This document shows positions 28,073 through 35,775 of a stretch of DNA of 64,000 nt, in pieces. Below the pieces are notes generated by a model that was not told the origin of the DNA, searched no databases, and saw nothing but the letters and a program-made list of their open reading frames with translations. The stretch covers positions 19,243-83,242 of the forward strand of contig CAZKNR010000381.1 in the NCBI GenBank assembly GCA_964553925.1. Reading direction: 5' to 3'. The DNA is from DAISKN01 sp964553925 (GTDB lineage: Bacteria; Acidobacteriota; Vicinamibacteria; Marinacidobacterales; SMYC01). Position numbers and translations under genes: made by a program. Positions within the stretch are counted from its first letter, which is position 1, and every line of letters starts with the position of its first letter.

Positions 28073-28599
28073 GACTCCGCTCCACCGACGACCACGCGGT
28101 CGGTCGAGGCCACGAGACGCTGCGTGTGGTTGGCGGGGTTGCCGCAGCGCATGCAGATCGCGAGGGTCTTGGTGATGTACTCCCCCACCGCGAGGAGCTG
28201 GGGCATCGGCTCGAAGGGTTTCCCCAGATAGTCGGTGTCGAGGCCCGCCACGATCACGCGTTTTCCGCTGTTCGCCAGGAGGTTCGTGACCGCGACCAGC
28301 CGGAGATCGAAGAACTGGCCCTCGTCGATTCCCACCACTTCGGTCCGCGGAAGGATCTTCTCGAGGATCTCGTCCGCGGTCTTGACCAGCTCCGCGTCGA
28401 TGCGCATGTCGCTGTGAGAGACGATGTGCTCGAGGCTGTAGCGCCCGTCGATGTCGGGCTTGAATATCTGGACGCGCTGCCTCGCGATCTGGGCGCGCCG
28501 GAGCCTCCGGATCAGCTCCTCGCTCTTGCCGCTGAACATGCTGCCAGTGATGACCTCGATCCAGCCATGACTCGCCGCCGGGGAGCGCATAACATCCAT
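27961..28599 (-). CDS. tdk: Thymidine kinase (type II)
   Basis: It phosphorylates thymidine to dTMP in the salvage pathway. The P-loop GSMFSGKSEELIRRLRRA (Lys25), the DEGQFFD motif with the catalytic glutamate, and two CxxC zinc pairs (CMRCG and CRKCF) are present, as in bacterial TK1-type enzymes. The 212 residues are typical. A TATAAT (minus strand, 28643-28638) lies upstream. Its 3' end overlaps the convergent DppC frame by 112 bp. Confidence 0.95.
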   Translation of the reverse strand: MDVMRSPAASHGWIEVITGSMFSGKSEELIRRLRRAQIARQRVQIFKPDIDGRYSLEHIVSHSDMRIDAELVKTADEILEKILPRTEVVGIDEGQFFDLRLVAVTNLLANSGKRVIVAGLDTDYLGKPFEPMPQLLAVGEYITKTLAICMRCGNPANHTQRLVASTDRVVVGGAESYEARCRKCFEPHVEEDQKREALAAQLSKPARSPGPR

Positions 28600-28671
28600 A
28601 TCGTTCAGTCCCTGTTTTCTATTCCTTACCCAAGCGCATTATAGAACGGCGCGAGGGCGTGGATCAGCGCT

Positions 28672-29679
28672 TCACCCACGTTCATCGAGAACGAGGGAAA
28701 GCCCCTGATCGACGAGGTGGTAGGGAAGGACCGAGCCGCCCGCGGCGCGAATCGCTTCCTCGACGGCCGGGCGCTTGCCATCTGGGACTCCTACTACCAT
28801 GCAGCCGCCGCCCCCCGCTCCGCAGACCTTCGCCGAAAGGGCGCCGGCCTTCCGCGCGGAAGCGATGATGGCTTCGAGCTCCGGGCTCGAGACCGCAGGC
28901 GCCATCTCTCGCCGGGCTTCCCAATCCTCCCCGATCAGGATGGCAACGCGATCGAGATCCCCCGCGACGAGCGCGTTTCTCACGGCGACCGCGGTCCGTC
29001 CGCTCTTCTCGAGCGCACGCCTCGTGCCCGCATCGCCTTCGAGAAAACGTCTCACCACCTCCCAGTTCGTCGCTCCCGACCGGTGAGGCTGATGTGAATA
29101 GGCGAGGACGAATCTTTTCTCGAAAGCGGCAGCGTCCACGACCAGGGGCTCGCGCCGGTGCCGGAGCTTCTCCCACCACAGGCACATGGCGCCGCCGTAG
29201 ATCGGCGGGTAGTGATCCTGGGCCCCGGTCATCGTGCCGAGAACCTCCACTTCCACGTCCTTCACGATCTCGATCAGATCCCTCTCGTGGTAGCGGAAGC
29301 CCGTCAATCCATTCAGCGCTCCGGCGATGGAGACTCCGAGAGACGACGACGCCCCGAGACCGGCCTTTGGAGGGGCGTCGGAGTGGGTCACGATCGTGAG
29401 GGGTTCTCGGGGAGAGAAGAAGCTCAAAAGACGTCCCGCGATCTCGGCGCCGTCGAGCTTCGCAAGCTCCCGGGGGGTTGCCCCTTCCCTCTCGCGTCCC
29501 GAGACTTTCTCGCGCACCCGCCACTTTCCGTCGGTCGAAAAGGCGATCGAGGCCTCGGTATAGAGGTCGATCGCGAGGTTGACGGTCGCAGCCTCGTCGA
29601 TGAGGAGGTACAGAGGCCAGAGATCGAGGGTGCCGCCGGCAAGATCGATGCGCGAGGGGGACCGGGCTCGGAGGGCCAT
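28672..29679 (-). CDS. GHMP-family sugar kinase (HddA-like)
   Basis: A 335-residue GHMP kinase. It begins ARSPSRIDLAGGTLDLWP, has the ATP loop PKAGLGASSSLGVSIAGAL and the C-terminal motif KVCGAGGGGCMVV. The N-terminal pattern is that of D-glycero-D-manno-heptose 7-phosphate kinase and fucose kinase-like enzymes rather than galactokinase or mevalonate kinase. A role in nucleotide-sugar or heptose supply for the cell envelope is therefore likely, but no other heptose genes are nearby. It starts one base after the stop of the outer-membrane protein gene. Confidence 0.85.
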   Translation of the reverse strand: MALRARSPSRIDLAGGTLDLWPLYLLIDEAATVNLAIDLYTEASIAFSTDGKWRVREKVSGREREGATPRELAKLDGAEIAGRLLSFFSPREPLTIVTHSDAPPKAGLGASSSLGVSIAGALNGLTGFRYHERDLIEIVKDVEVEVLGTMTGAQDHYPPIYGGAMCLWWEKLRHRREPLVVDAAAFEKRFVLAYSHQPHRSGATNWEVVRRFLEGDAGTRRALEKSGRTAVAVRNALVAGDLDRVAILIGEDWEARREMAPAVSSPELEAIIASARKAGALSAKVCGAGGGGCMVVGVPDGKRPAVEEAIRAAGGSVLPYHLVDQGLSLVLDERG

Positions 29680-30207
29680 TTACCAGACGAAGCCGGCGTA
29701 GGCGGTGAACTCCGTGTCGGCGTTCGCGTCGAAGGCGCCCTGGACCTGGAGCTCGACAGTGAGCCGCCCGATCTCCACTCCGCCGAGAAAGTGATAGCCG
29801 ACCTCGTTCCCCCAGTCGGTCTCGTTCGAGACGAACCGAAGGTTGCTCACCAGGCCGAGGCCGGCGCCCGCGAACGGGCGCGCTCCGAGGCTTCCGGATT
29901 TGTACTTGACGTTGACGAAACCGTTGATGGGTACGACCGTCGCCGTCGGGCCGGAGGCGACGAGGTCCTGCCGGTAGATGGACGTTTGCACTTCGAATCC
30001 GGCGAAGAGCGTCTCGGAGAAGTTCACGGGATAGTCGCTTCCGAAGGCGGCACGCCAGCGGCCCGCGAAGCCGACGTCCTGCGGATGAAGAATGATGCCG
30101 CCCTTGAAGAACGTGTCTCCCGCAAGCGCCGGACCGGCCACCGCGAGAATTGCCGGCACCAGCGCTGCCATGAAAAGCCGCGCGCGACGAGCGGTTTCGA
30201 TTTTCAT
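29680..30207 (-). CDS. Small outer-membrane beta-barrel protein
   Basis: A 175-residue exported protein. A classic signal peptide ends AGPALA before GDTFFKGG. The mature part has alternating polar and hydrophobic strands (GGIILHPQDVGF, ARPFAGAGLGLVSN, GYHFLGGVEIG), and the last residues FTAYAGFVW end in an aromatic, as beta-barrel proteins require for assembly. The size suggests an eight-stranded OmpW/OmpX-like barrel. The ligand is unknown. It shares a transcript with the GHMP kinase. Confidence 0.8.
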   Translation of the reverse strand: MKIETARRARLFMAALVPAILAVAGPALAGDTFFKGGIILHPQDVGFAGRWRAAFGSDYPVNFSETLFAGFEVQTSIYRQDLVASGPTATVVPINGFVNVKYKSGSLGARPFAGAGLGLVSNLRFVSNETDWGNEVGYHFLGGVEIGRLTVELQVQGAFDANADTEFTAYAGFVW

Positions 30208-30234
30208 GTGGCGCGGATTATAACCCAGGGGCGA

Positions 30235-30816
30235 ATGCTATTCTTGACCGGCGTGGACGAATCGATGAGGCTCGTGAAAATGGTGCGGGAACGGCTTCAG
30301 GACCGCGTCCCCGCGAGCGCCCCCCCGGGATTGCGGCCGGCGGCGGTCCTGATTCCTCTCGTGGTCGAGCCGGAAGGACGCTCGCTTCTTCTCACCCGCC
30401 GCGCCGAAACTCTGAGGCGGCAGCCCGGTGACATCTCCTTCCCCGGGGGCGCCGTCGATCCGTCGGACGAAACTCCTCTCGCGGCCGCGCTCCGCGAGAG
30501 CCGCGAGGAGGTCGGGCTCGATTCCAAAGCGGTCACGCTCCTCGGCCAGATGGATGAGCGCGGCACCATCACGGGTTTCCGCATCACTCCCTTCGTCGGG
30601 GCGATCCTCGGACCGTACGACTTCGAGCCGAACCACGAAGTGGGCGAGCTCCTGAAGGTGCCCCTTGCGGCCTTGTCCGACCCGGCGGCTCTCTCAATCG
30701 AAACCCGCCGCATCAACGGTCTCCCCCGCGACGTCTACCACTACCGCTACGGCGAGCACGACATCTGGGGCATCACCGGCCAGCTCGTCAGGGACTTTCT
30801 AGAACTGATCCGCTAG
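30235..30816 (+). CDS. NudL-like CoA pyrophosphohydrolase (NUDIX)
   Basis: A 193-residue NUDIX hydrolase. The block LLLTRRAETLRRQPGDISFP followed by GGAVDPSD and RESREEVGL corresponds to the UPF0035/NudL signature plus the NUDIX box. This subgroup hydrolyses CoA and acyl-CoA to 3',5'-ADP and phosphopantetheine derivatives. I start at the ATG at 30235, just after AGGGGC. A TATAAC box at 30219-30224 would put the transcription start only about four bases before it. It is divergent from the outer-membrane protein gene. Confidence 0.88.
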   Translation: MLFLTGVDESMRLVKMVRERLQDRVPASAPPGLRPAAVLIPLVVEPEGRSLLLTRRAETLRRQPGDISFPGGAVDPSDETPLAAALRESREEVGLDSKAVTLLGQMDERGTITGFRITPFVGAILGPYDFEPNHEVGELLKVPLAALSDPAALSIETRRINGLPRDVYHYRYGEHDIWGITGQLVRDFLELIR

Positions 30817-30853
30817 AAGAGTGTAAGAAGGGTCCCCCTTATCCCCCTTCTCC
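30817..30853 (+). repeat. Purine-rich repeat family, copy with 14-mer tag
   Basis: AAGAGTGTAAGAAG (30817-30830) begins one base after the NudL stop codon and is followed by GGTCCCCCTTATCCCCCTTC. The same 14-mer recurs exactly, inverted, at 39538-39551 and in a near copy at 47883. GAAGGG can pair with CCCCTTC, so it may act as a terminator. Confidence 0.7.
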
Positions 30854-31771
30854 TGTTTCGGGGGCGCGGCATTCGTCGGGGCGCTTGTCGACGAAGCCAA
30901 CGAACACCGGGTGACGGAGCCTTTGCTCTTTCGTGAGCCCGGTGTAGGCGACCCGTACGACGAGCTTTGGAGTGAGCCAATCGATCTCTCCCGGAGCTTC
31001 GGCCTCGAATCCGGGAGGCTCAGCCGAGCGCAGCCCGTCGAGGGCGGTCTCGAGATCTTTGAGCGTCGCCGTATCGATCCCGCTTCCGGCGTTTCCGATC
31101 CACACGAGCCGGCCCTCCCGGGGACAGCCGAGCACCAGCGATTTGATGCGCTTGCGCCCGCGCTCGCGGACCAGGCCCACGAGGACCGCATCCACCTCGT
31201 GCCGCACTTTGATCTTGAGCCAGCCGCGCGACCGCTCCCCCGGGAGATAGCGGCTATCGAGCCTCTTCGCGAAGATCCCCTCTAGACCCCGCACCTTCGC
31301 CTCTTCGAACAACGCTTTCCCCCGGCCGATTACATGGGCGCTTTCGACGATGGGGGAGGGTGCGTTCGTGAGGAGCTCGGAGAGCAGACGGCGCCTCTCG
31401 GCGAGCGGGCGATCGAGGAGCGACTCCCCGTTGCGATGGAGAAGATCGAACGCGATGTAGACCACGGGGTGCGCCCGGGCTTTCCCGCGCGCGGCTTCGC
31501 CCCCGCGGGTCTGCTCCCGGACGAGAACTCGCTGGAAGTCCGGCCGGCCCCCTTCGTCGAGGACCACGATCTCCCCGTCGAGGATGCCCTCACCGGGAAG
31601 GGCTTCTAGGCCCGAGACGATCTCGGGATAACGGTCCGAGCTGTCGGTGAGCTTCCGGCCCTGGAGACGGGCGAGCCCGTTACCGAAAAACGCGAGAGCG
31701 CGGATGCCGTCCCACTTGATCTCGAAGAGATATTCGTCCGAATCGAACGGCGAGCCGGGACTCGCGAGCAT
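30839..31771 (-). CDS. ligD: ATP-dependent DNA ligase, LigD ligase domain only
   Basis: A 310-residue ATP-dependent ligase. The adenylation motif EIKWDGIRA has the catalytic lysine at residue 19. LDGEIVVLDE, VYIAFDLLH, EGIFAKRLDSRY and WLKIKVR cover motifs III to V, and a short OB-fold domain follows. It lacks the polymerase and phosphoesterase domains that are fused to LigD in Mycobacterium and Pseudomonas. It follows the Ku gene by 50 bp on the same strand, so the two form a minimal end-joining module. The ATG at 31771 is the only conventional start. Homology may extend slightly upstream (RIPP). Confidence 0.93.
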   Translation of the reverse strand: MLASPGSPFDSDEYLFEIKWDGIRALAFFGNGLARLQGRKLTDSSDRYPEIVSGLEALPGEGILDGEIVVLDEGGRPDFQRVLVREQTRGGEAARGKARAHPVVYIAFDLLHRNGESLLDRPLAERRRLLSELLTNAPSPIVESAHVIGRGKALFEEAKVRGLEGIFAKRLDSRYLPGERSRGWLKIKVRHEVDAVLVGLVRERGRKRIKSLVLGCPREGRLVWIGNAGSGIDTATLKDLETALDGLRSAEPPGFEAEAPGEIDWLTPKLVVRVAYTGLTKEQRLRHPVFVGFVDKRPDECRAPETGEGG

Positions 31772-31821
31772 CGGAGGGATTCGCGAAGTGCGCCAGTCGG
31801 TCAGAACTTAGTCTTCCCTGC

Positions 31822-32604
31822 CTAGCTTGCGCGTTCGAGGTTTTGTTCCAGGCTCGATTTGAGGGCCTCCATTAGGTTGATGACCTTGCCCGTCTCGAGC
31901 TCCGGCGGCTCGACGATCTCTTTGCCCTCGGCCTTGGCCTTGATGACCTCGAGGAGCTTTTCCCGGTAGTTGTCCTTGAACTCTTGTGGGTGAAACGGCT
32001 TGGTGATGGCGTTGATGAGCTGGGTCGCGAGCAGGAGCTCCTCGGGGTTCACCTTTGGCTTGGCCTCGAGCTCCTCGATGCCGGTGAGGGCCCGGATCTC
32101 GTCCGCGTAGTAGAGCGCCGACATCACGAAGGCGTTGTCCCGCGGCCGGACCGCGACCATCTGCTCCTTGCCGTTCATCACGATGCGCGCGAGGCCGATG
32201 CGATCGGTATCCTCGGCCGCGGTGCGGATGGTGGCGAAGGATTCGATGGCGACGGGTCCGTCGGGAACGAGGTAGTGCGAGCCGTGGTAGTAGAGCGGGT
32301 CGATCTCGCCCCGCTGCACGAACTGCACGATCTGGATCGACCGTGTCGATTCGAGCCGGACTTTGGCGAAGTCCTCCTCCTCGAAGATCACGTACTGCTC
32401 CTTGGCGTACTCGTAGCCCTTCACGATCTCGTCGCTCGAAGCGGTCCGGTCGCAGGTGGGGCACTTCTTGTCGTACCGAATACGCGTGTTGCACGTCTTG
32501 TGGATCTGGTTGAAGGACAGCGCCTCGGACCGAGCCGCCGGGTACATCCGCACGGGGATGTTCACCAGCGACAGCTTCAGGAAGCCTTTCCAGGTAGGTC
32601 TCAC
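31822..32604 (-). CDS. ku: Ku homodimeric DNA-end-binding protein
   Basis: Bacterial Ku, which rings double-strand DNA ends and recruits LigD. The 260 residues are of normal length. Typical segments are the N-terminal RPTWKGFLKLSLVNIPVRMYPA, the zinc-like CNTRIRYDKKCPTC, GYEYAKEQYVIFEEEDF and the C-terminal PEELLLATQLINAITKPFHPQEFKD. A short acidic and basic tail follows without a long lysine-rich extension. It is the first gene of a ku-ligD pair and is divergent from korA. Confidence 0.95.
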   Translation of the reverse strand: MRPTWKGFLKLSLVNIPVRMYPAARSEALSFNQIHKTCNTRIRYDKKCPTCDRTASSDEIVKGYEYAKEQYVIFEEEDFAKVRLESTRSIQIVQFVQRGEIDPLYYHGSHYLVPDGPVAIESFATIRTAAEDTDRIGLARIVMNGKEQMVAVRPRDNAFVMSALYYADEIRALTGIEELEAKPKVNPEELLLATQLINAITKPFHPQEFKDNYREKLLEVIKAKAEGKEIVEPPELETGKVINLMEALKSSLEQNLERAS

Positions 32605-32727
32605 GTGTGCCTCCTCGGTGTTGCTGGAGTGTAGAAGTCGCGGCGACGACTGTCAACGCGCGGCGGGGAGGCGCTCGGAACGACTCTCTAAACCACGGAC
32701 AGCAATGAACCTCGGCGGGCGCGAGTT

Positions 32728-32756
32728 TTTTCAACCGTGTCTGGATTTGCTATGAT
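32728..32756 (+). promoter_or_regulatory. Candidate promoter of korAB
   Basis: TTTTCA (32728-32733) and TATGAT (32751-32756) stand 17 bp apart. The message would start near 32763, about 70 nt before the korA ATG at 32832. Confidence 0.45.
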
Positions 32757-32831
32757 TCGGGGTGACGTGGGGCGCTCGCTCGACGAGCCAGCTGAACGCA
32801 CATATCCCTCGCGTCTGGAGAACTCAAGAAC

Positions 32832-34688
32832 ATGTCAACCGAGACCCTCGAAGGGGAGGCACGGCCGGACGTCAAGCCCGCCCTGATAAACGATTTTTCC
32901 ATTCAGGTGGCTACCGTCAACGGCTCCGGGAGCCAATCCTCGAACAGTGTCCTGATGCGATCGATCTTCCAGATGGGAGTGCCGGTGAGCGGGAAGAACC
33001 TCTTCCCCTCGAACATCCAGGGCCTTCCCACCTGGTTCACCATCCGCGCCAACAAGAAGGGCTACATCGCCCGGAGGAAAGAGATCGATCTCCTGGTGGC
33101 GATGAATCCCGCGACCGCCCGCGAGGACGTGGCATCGCTTTTGGCTGGAGCCGCCGTCATCTACGAAGAGACCCTGGGGCTCGGAAAGCTCAGGAGCGAC
33201 CTCGTCACCTATCCCGTGCCCTTCGCCGAGCTGGCGAAGGAGGTGGTCGAGGACACGCGCCTCCGGAAGCTCCTCGCCAACATGATCTACGTCGGGGTCG
33301 CCGGCTATCTCCTTTCGATCGATCGAAAGGAAATCCTGACCGCGATCGAGAAGCAGTTCGCGGGAAAAGCGAAGGCCGTGGGCCTCAACGTCAAGGCCGT
33401 CGACGCCGGCTTCGATTACGCGGCCAAGCGTTTCCAGGTCTCGGACACCCTTCGGGTCGAGCGGATGAACGCGACCGCGGGCAAGATCCTGATCGACGGC
33501 AACGCCGCCGCCGCCATCGGCTCGATGTTCGCCGGAGTGACCGTCGTGACCTGGTATCCCATCACTCCCTCCTCGAGCCTCGTCGAGCAGCTCATCGACT
33601 ACCTCAAGGAGTACCGGATCGATGAAGCCACGGGGAAGGCAACTTTCGCCGTGGTCCAGGCGGAGGACGAGCTCGCGGCCATCGGGATGGTCCTGGGAGC
33701 GTCGTGGGCGGGCGCTCGGGCGCTCACGTCCACGAGCGGTCCCGGCATCTCGCTCATGTCGGAGTTCATCGGTCTCGGCTACTATGCCGAGATTCCCGCG
33801 GTGGTGTGGAACATCCAGCGCGTCGGACCCTCGACGGGCCTTCCCACCAGAACCTCCCAGGGGGACGTCCTCAGCTGCTTTCTCCTCTCCCACGGGGACA
33901 CCAAGCACATCCTCCTGTTTCCCTCCTCCGTCTCCGAGTGTTTTGAGCTCGCGTCGACGGCCTTCGATCTGGCGGAGCGCTTCCAGACGCCGGTCTTCGT
34001 GATGTCGGATCTGGATCTGGGGATGAACGTCTGGATGTCGGATCCGTTCCCCTACCCCGAGAAGCCCATCGATCGCGGAAAAGTGCTGAGCGCCGACGAC
34101 CTCGAGAAAGCCGGAGCGTTCGCTCGCTACCGGGACGTCGATGGGGACGGGATCCCCTACCGGACTCTTCCCGGGACCAACCACCCTCTCGCCGCCTACT
34201 TCACCCGGGGAAGCGGCCATACCGCGGAGGCCGAGTACAGCGAGCGGGCCACGGACTACGTCTCGAACCTCGATCGCCTCGTGAAGAAATTCGAGACCGC
34301 CCGCGGGTACGTGCCCGCGCCCGTCACCGAGAACGACCAAGCCGCGGAGGTGGGCATCATCGCCTACGGCACCACCGACTGGGCGATCCGGGAGTCGCGC
34401 GATCAGCTGCGCGAGGAAGCCGGCCTGAAGACGAGCTACCTTCGGCTCCGGGCGCTTCCGTTCAACGCGGATCTCGCGGCCTTCGTCGCTCGTCACCAGC
34501 GTATCTACGTCGTGGAGCAGAACCGCGACGCGCAGATGCTCCAGCTCGTGCGTCTCGAGCTGGCGTCTCGCCCCGAGCTTGGGGAAAAGTTCCGGAGCGT
34601 CCTCCACTACAGCGGGCTTCCCATCGACGCCCGCTTCGTAACCGAGCAAATCCTCGCGCAAGAGCGGGAATCCTCGAGCCCTCGATGA
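32832..34688 (+). CDS. korA: 2-oxoacid:ferredoxin oxidoreductase, alpha (gamma-alpha fused) subunit
   Basis: A 618-residue subunit of 2-oxoglutarate:ferredoxin oxidoreductase or a close relative, which converts a 2-oxoacid and CoA to the acyl-CoA while reducing ferredoxin. The N-terminal 200 residues are the gamma domain (VATVNGSGSQSSNSVLMRSI). The alpha domain follows with YPITPSSSLVEQL, EDELAAIGMVLGASWAGARA and TSTSGPGISLMSE. The order gamma-alpha in one chain with a separate beta is the KorA arrangement. The beta subunit follows 16 bp downstream. The substrate cannot be fixed from sequence alone. Confidence 0.94.
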   Translation: MSTETLEGEARPDVKPALINDFSIQVATVNGSGSQSSNSVLMRSIFQMGVPVSGKNLFPSNIQGLPTWFTIRANKKGYIARRKEIDLLVAMNPATAREDVASLLAGAAVIYEETLGLGKLRSDLVTYPVPFAELAKEVVEDTRLRKLLANMIYVGVAGYLLSIDRKEILTAIEKQFAGKAKAVGLNVKAVDAGFDYAAKRFQVSDTLRVERMNATAGKILIDGNAAAAIGSMFAGVTVVTWYPITPSSSLVEQLIDYLKEYRIDEATGKATFAVVQAEDELAAIGMVLGASWAGARALTSTSGPGISLMSEFIGLGYYAEIPAVVWNIQRVGPSTGLPTRTSQGDVLSCFLLSHGDTKHILLFPSSVSECFELASTAFDLAERFQTPVFVMSDLDLGMNVWMSDPFPYPEKPIDRGKVLSADDLEKAGAFARYRDVDGDGIPYRTLPGTNHPLAAYFTRGSGHTAEAEYSERATDYVSNLDRLVKKFETARGYVPAPVTENDQAAEVGIIAYGTTDWAIRESRDQLREEAGLKTSYLRLRALPFNADLAAFVARHQRIYVVEQNRDAQMLQLVRLELASRPELGEKFRSVLHYSGLPIDARFVTEQILAQERESSSPR

Positions 34689-34704
34689 AGATTGGAAGTG
34701 CCTA

Positions 34705-35772
34705 ATGGGCCAGATGGAAAAGACGGGAACGATAGTCGAAGAATCCGCGTCGCCGAAGAAGACGAACCGCGTCGGTCTCACCCAGGCCGACTACAAGGGA
34801 AAGCCCTCCACCCTATGCAAGGGCTGCGGGCATGACTCCATCAGCAGCCAGCTCATCAAAGCGTTCTACGAGTACGGAGTCGAGCCCTACCGGGTGGCGA
34901 AGCTTTCGGGAATCGGGTGCTCGTCCAAAACACCCGCGTACTTCCTGAACCGGAGCCACGGCTTCAACGCCGTCCACGGCCGCATGCCCTCGGTCGCGAC
35001 CGGGTCGGTTCTCGCGAACAAGAACCTGGTCGCCGTGGGTGTCTCGGGCGACGGCGACACCGCCTCCATCGGGATCGGCCAGTTCGTGCACATGCTGCGG
35101 CGCAACCTCCCCATCGTCTACATCGTCGAGAACAACGGGGTCTACGGTCTGACCAAGGGCCAGTTCTCGGCGACGGCGGATCTCGGCTCCAAGCTCAAGA
35201 CCGGAGTCGTGAACGATCTCCCGGCGATCGATCTGTGCTCGCTCGCGATCGAGCTCGGGGCGACCTACGTCGGCCGCTCGTTCGCCGGCGATCCGAAGCA
35301 GGTGGTGGCGCTCCTGAAGGGTGCTTTCGCCCACAGCGGGACGGCGTTTCTCGACATCATCAGCCCCTGCGTCACCTTCAACAACCACGAGGGCTCGACC
35401 AAGAGCTACACCTGGGGCAAGGAGAACGAGGAGCTCCTCCACGAGCTGGACTTCATCCCGTTCTTCGATCCCATCGAGGTGGAGTATGACGAAGGCCAGA
35501 CCACCGACGTCGAGCTCCACGACGGGTCCCACATCCTCCTCAAGAAGCTCAACCGGGACTACGACCCAAGGAGCCGCCGACGCGCGATCGATCTCTTGAT
35601 GGAGTCGCGGGAAAAGCAGCAGTTCCTCACCGGCCTTCTGTTCGTCGATCCCGACGAGAAGAACTTCATCGACCTTCTGAATCTGGTCGACGAGCCGCTA
35701 GCGACCCTTCCGCTCGATAGGACCCGCCCGAAGAAGGCGGCCCTCGACGCCATTATGGAATCTCTGAAGTAG
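34705..35772 (+). CDS. korB: 2-oxoacid:ferredoxin oxidoreductase, beta subunit
   Basis: A 355-residue thiamine-diphosphate subunit. CKGCGHDSIS at residues 38-47 and GIGCSSKTPAYFLNR are typical of KorB. The TPP/Mg motif GDGDTASIGIGQFVHMLRRN ending in NNGVYGLTKGQ is intact. It probably also holds a [4Fe-4S] cluster, with a conserved Cys in SPCVTFN. It partners the KorA product. Its 3' end is three bases from the convergent TonB-receptor gene, with no room for a terminator. Confidence 0.95.
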   Translation: MGQMEKTGTIVEESASPKKTNRVGLTQADYKGKPSTLCKGCGHDSISSQLIKAFYEYGVEPYRVAKLSGIGCSSKTPAYFLNRSHGFNAVHGRMPSVATGSVLANKNLVAVGVSGDGDTASIGIGQFVHMLRRNLPIVYIVENNGVYGLTKGQFSATADLGSKLKTGVVNDLPAIDLCSLAIELGATYVGRSFAGDPKQVVALLKGAFAHSGTAFLDIISPCVTFNNHEGSTKSYTWGKENEELLHELDFIPFFDPIEVEYDEGQTTDVELHDGSHILLKKLNRDYDPRSRRRAIDLLMESREKQQFLTGLLFVDPDEKNFIDLLNLVDEPLATLPLDRTRPKKAALDAIMESLK

Positions 35773-35775
35773 AGC

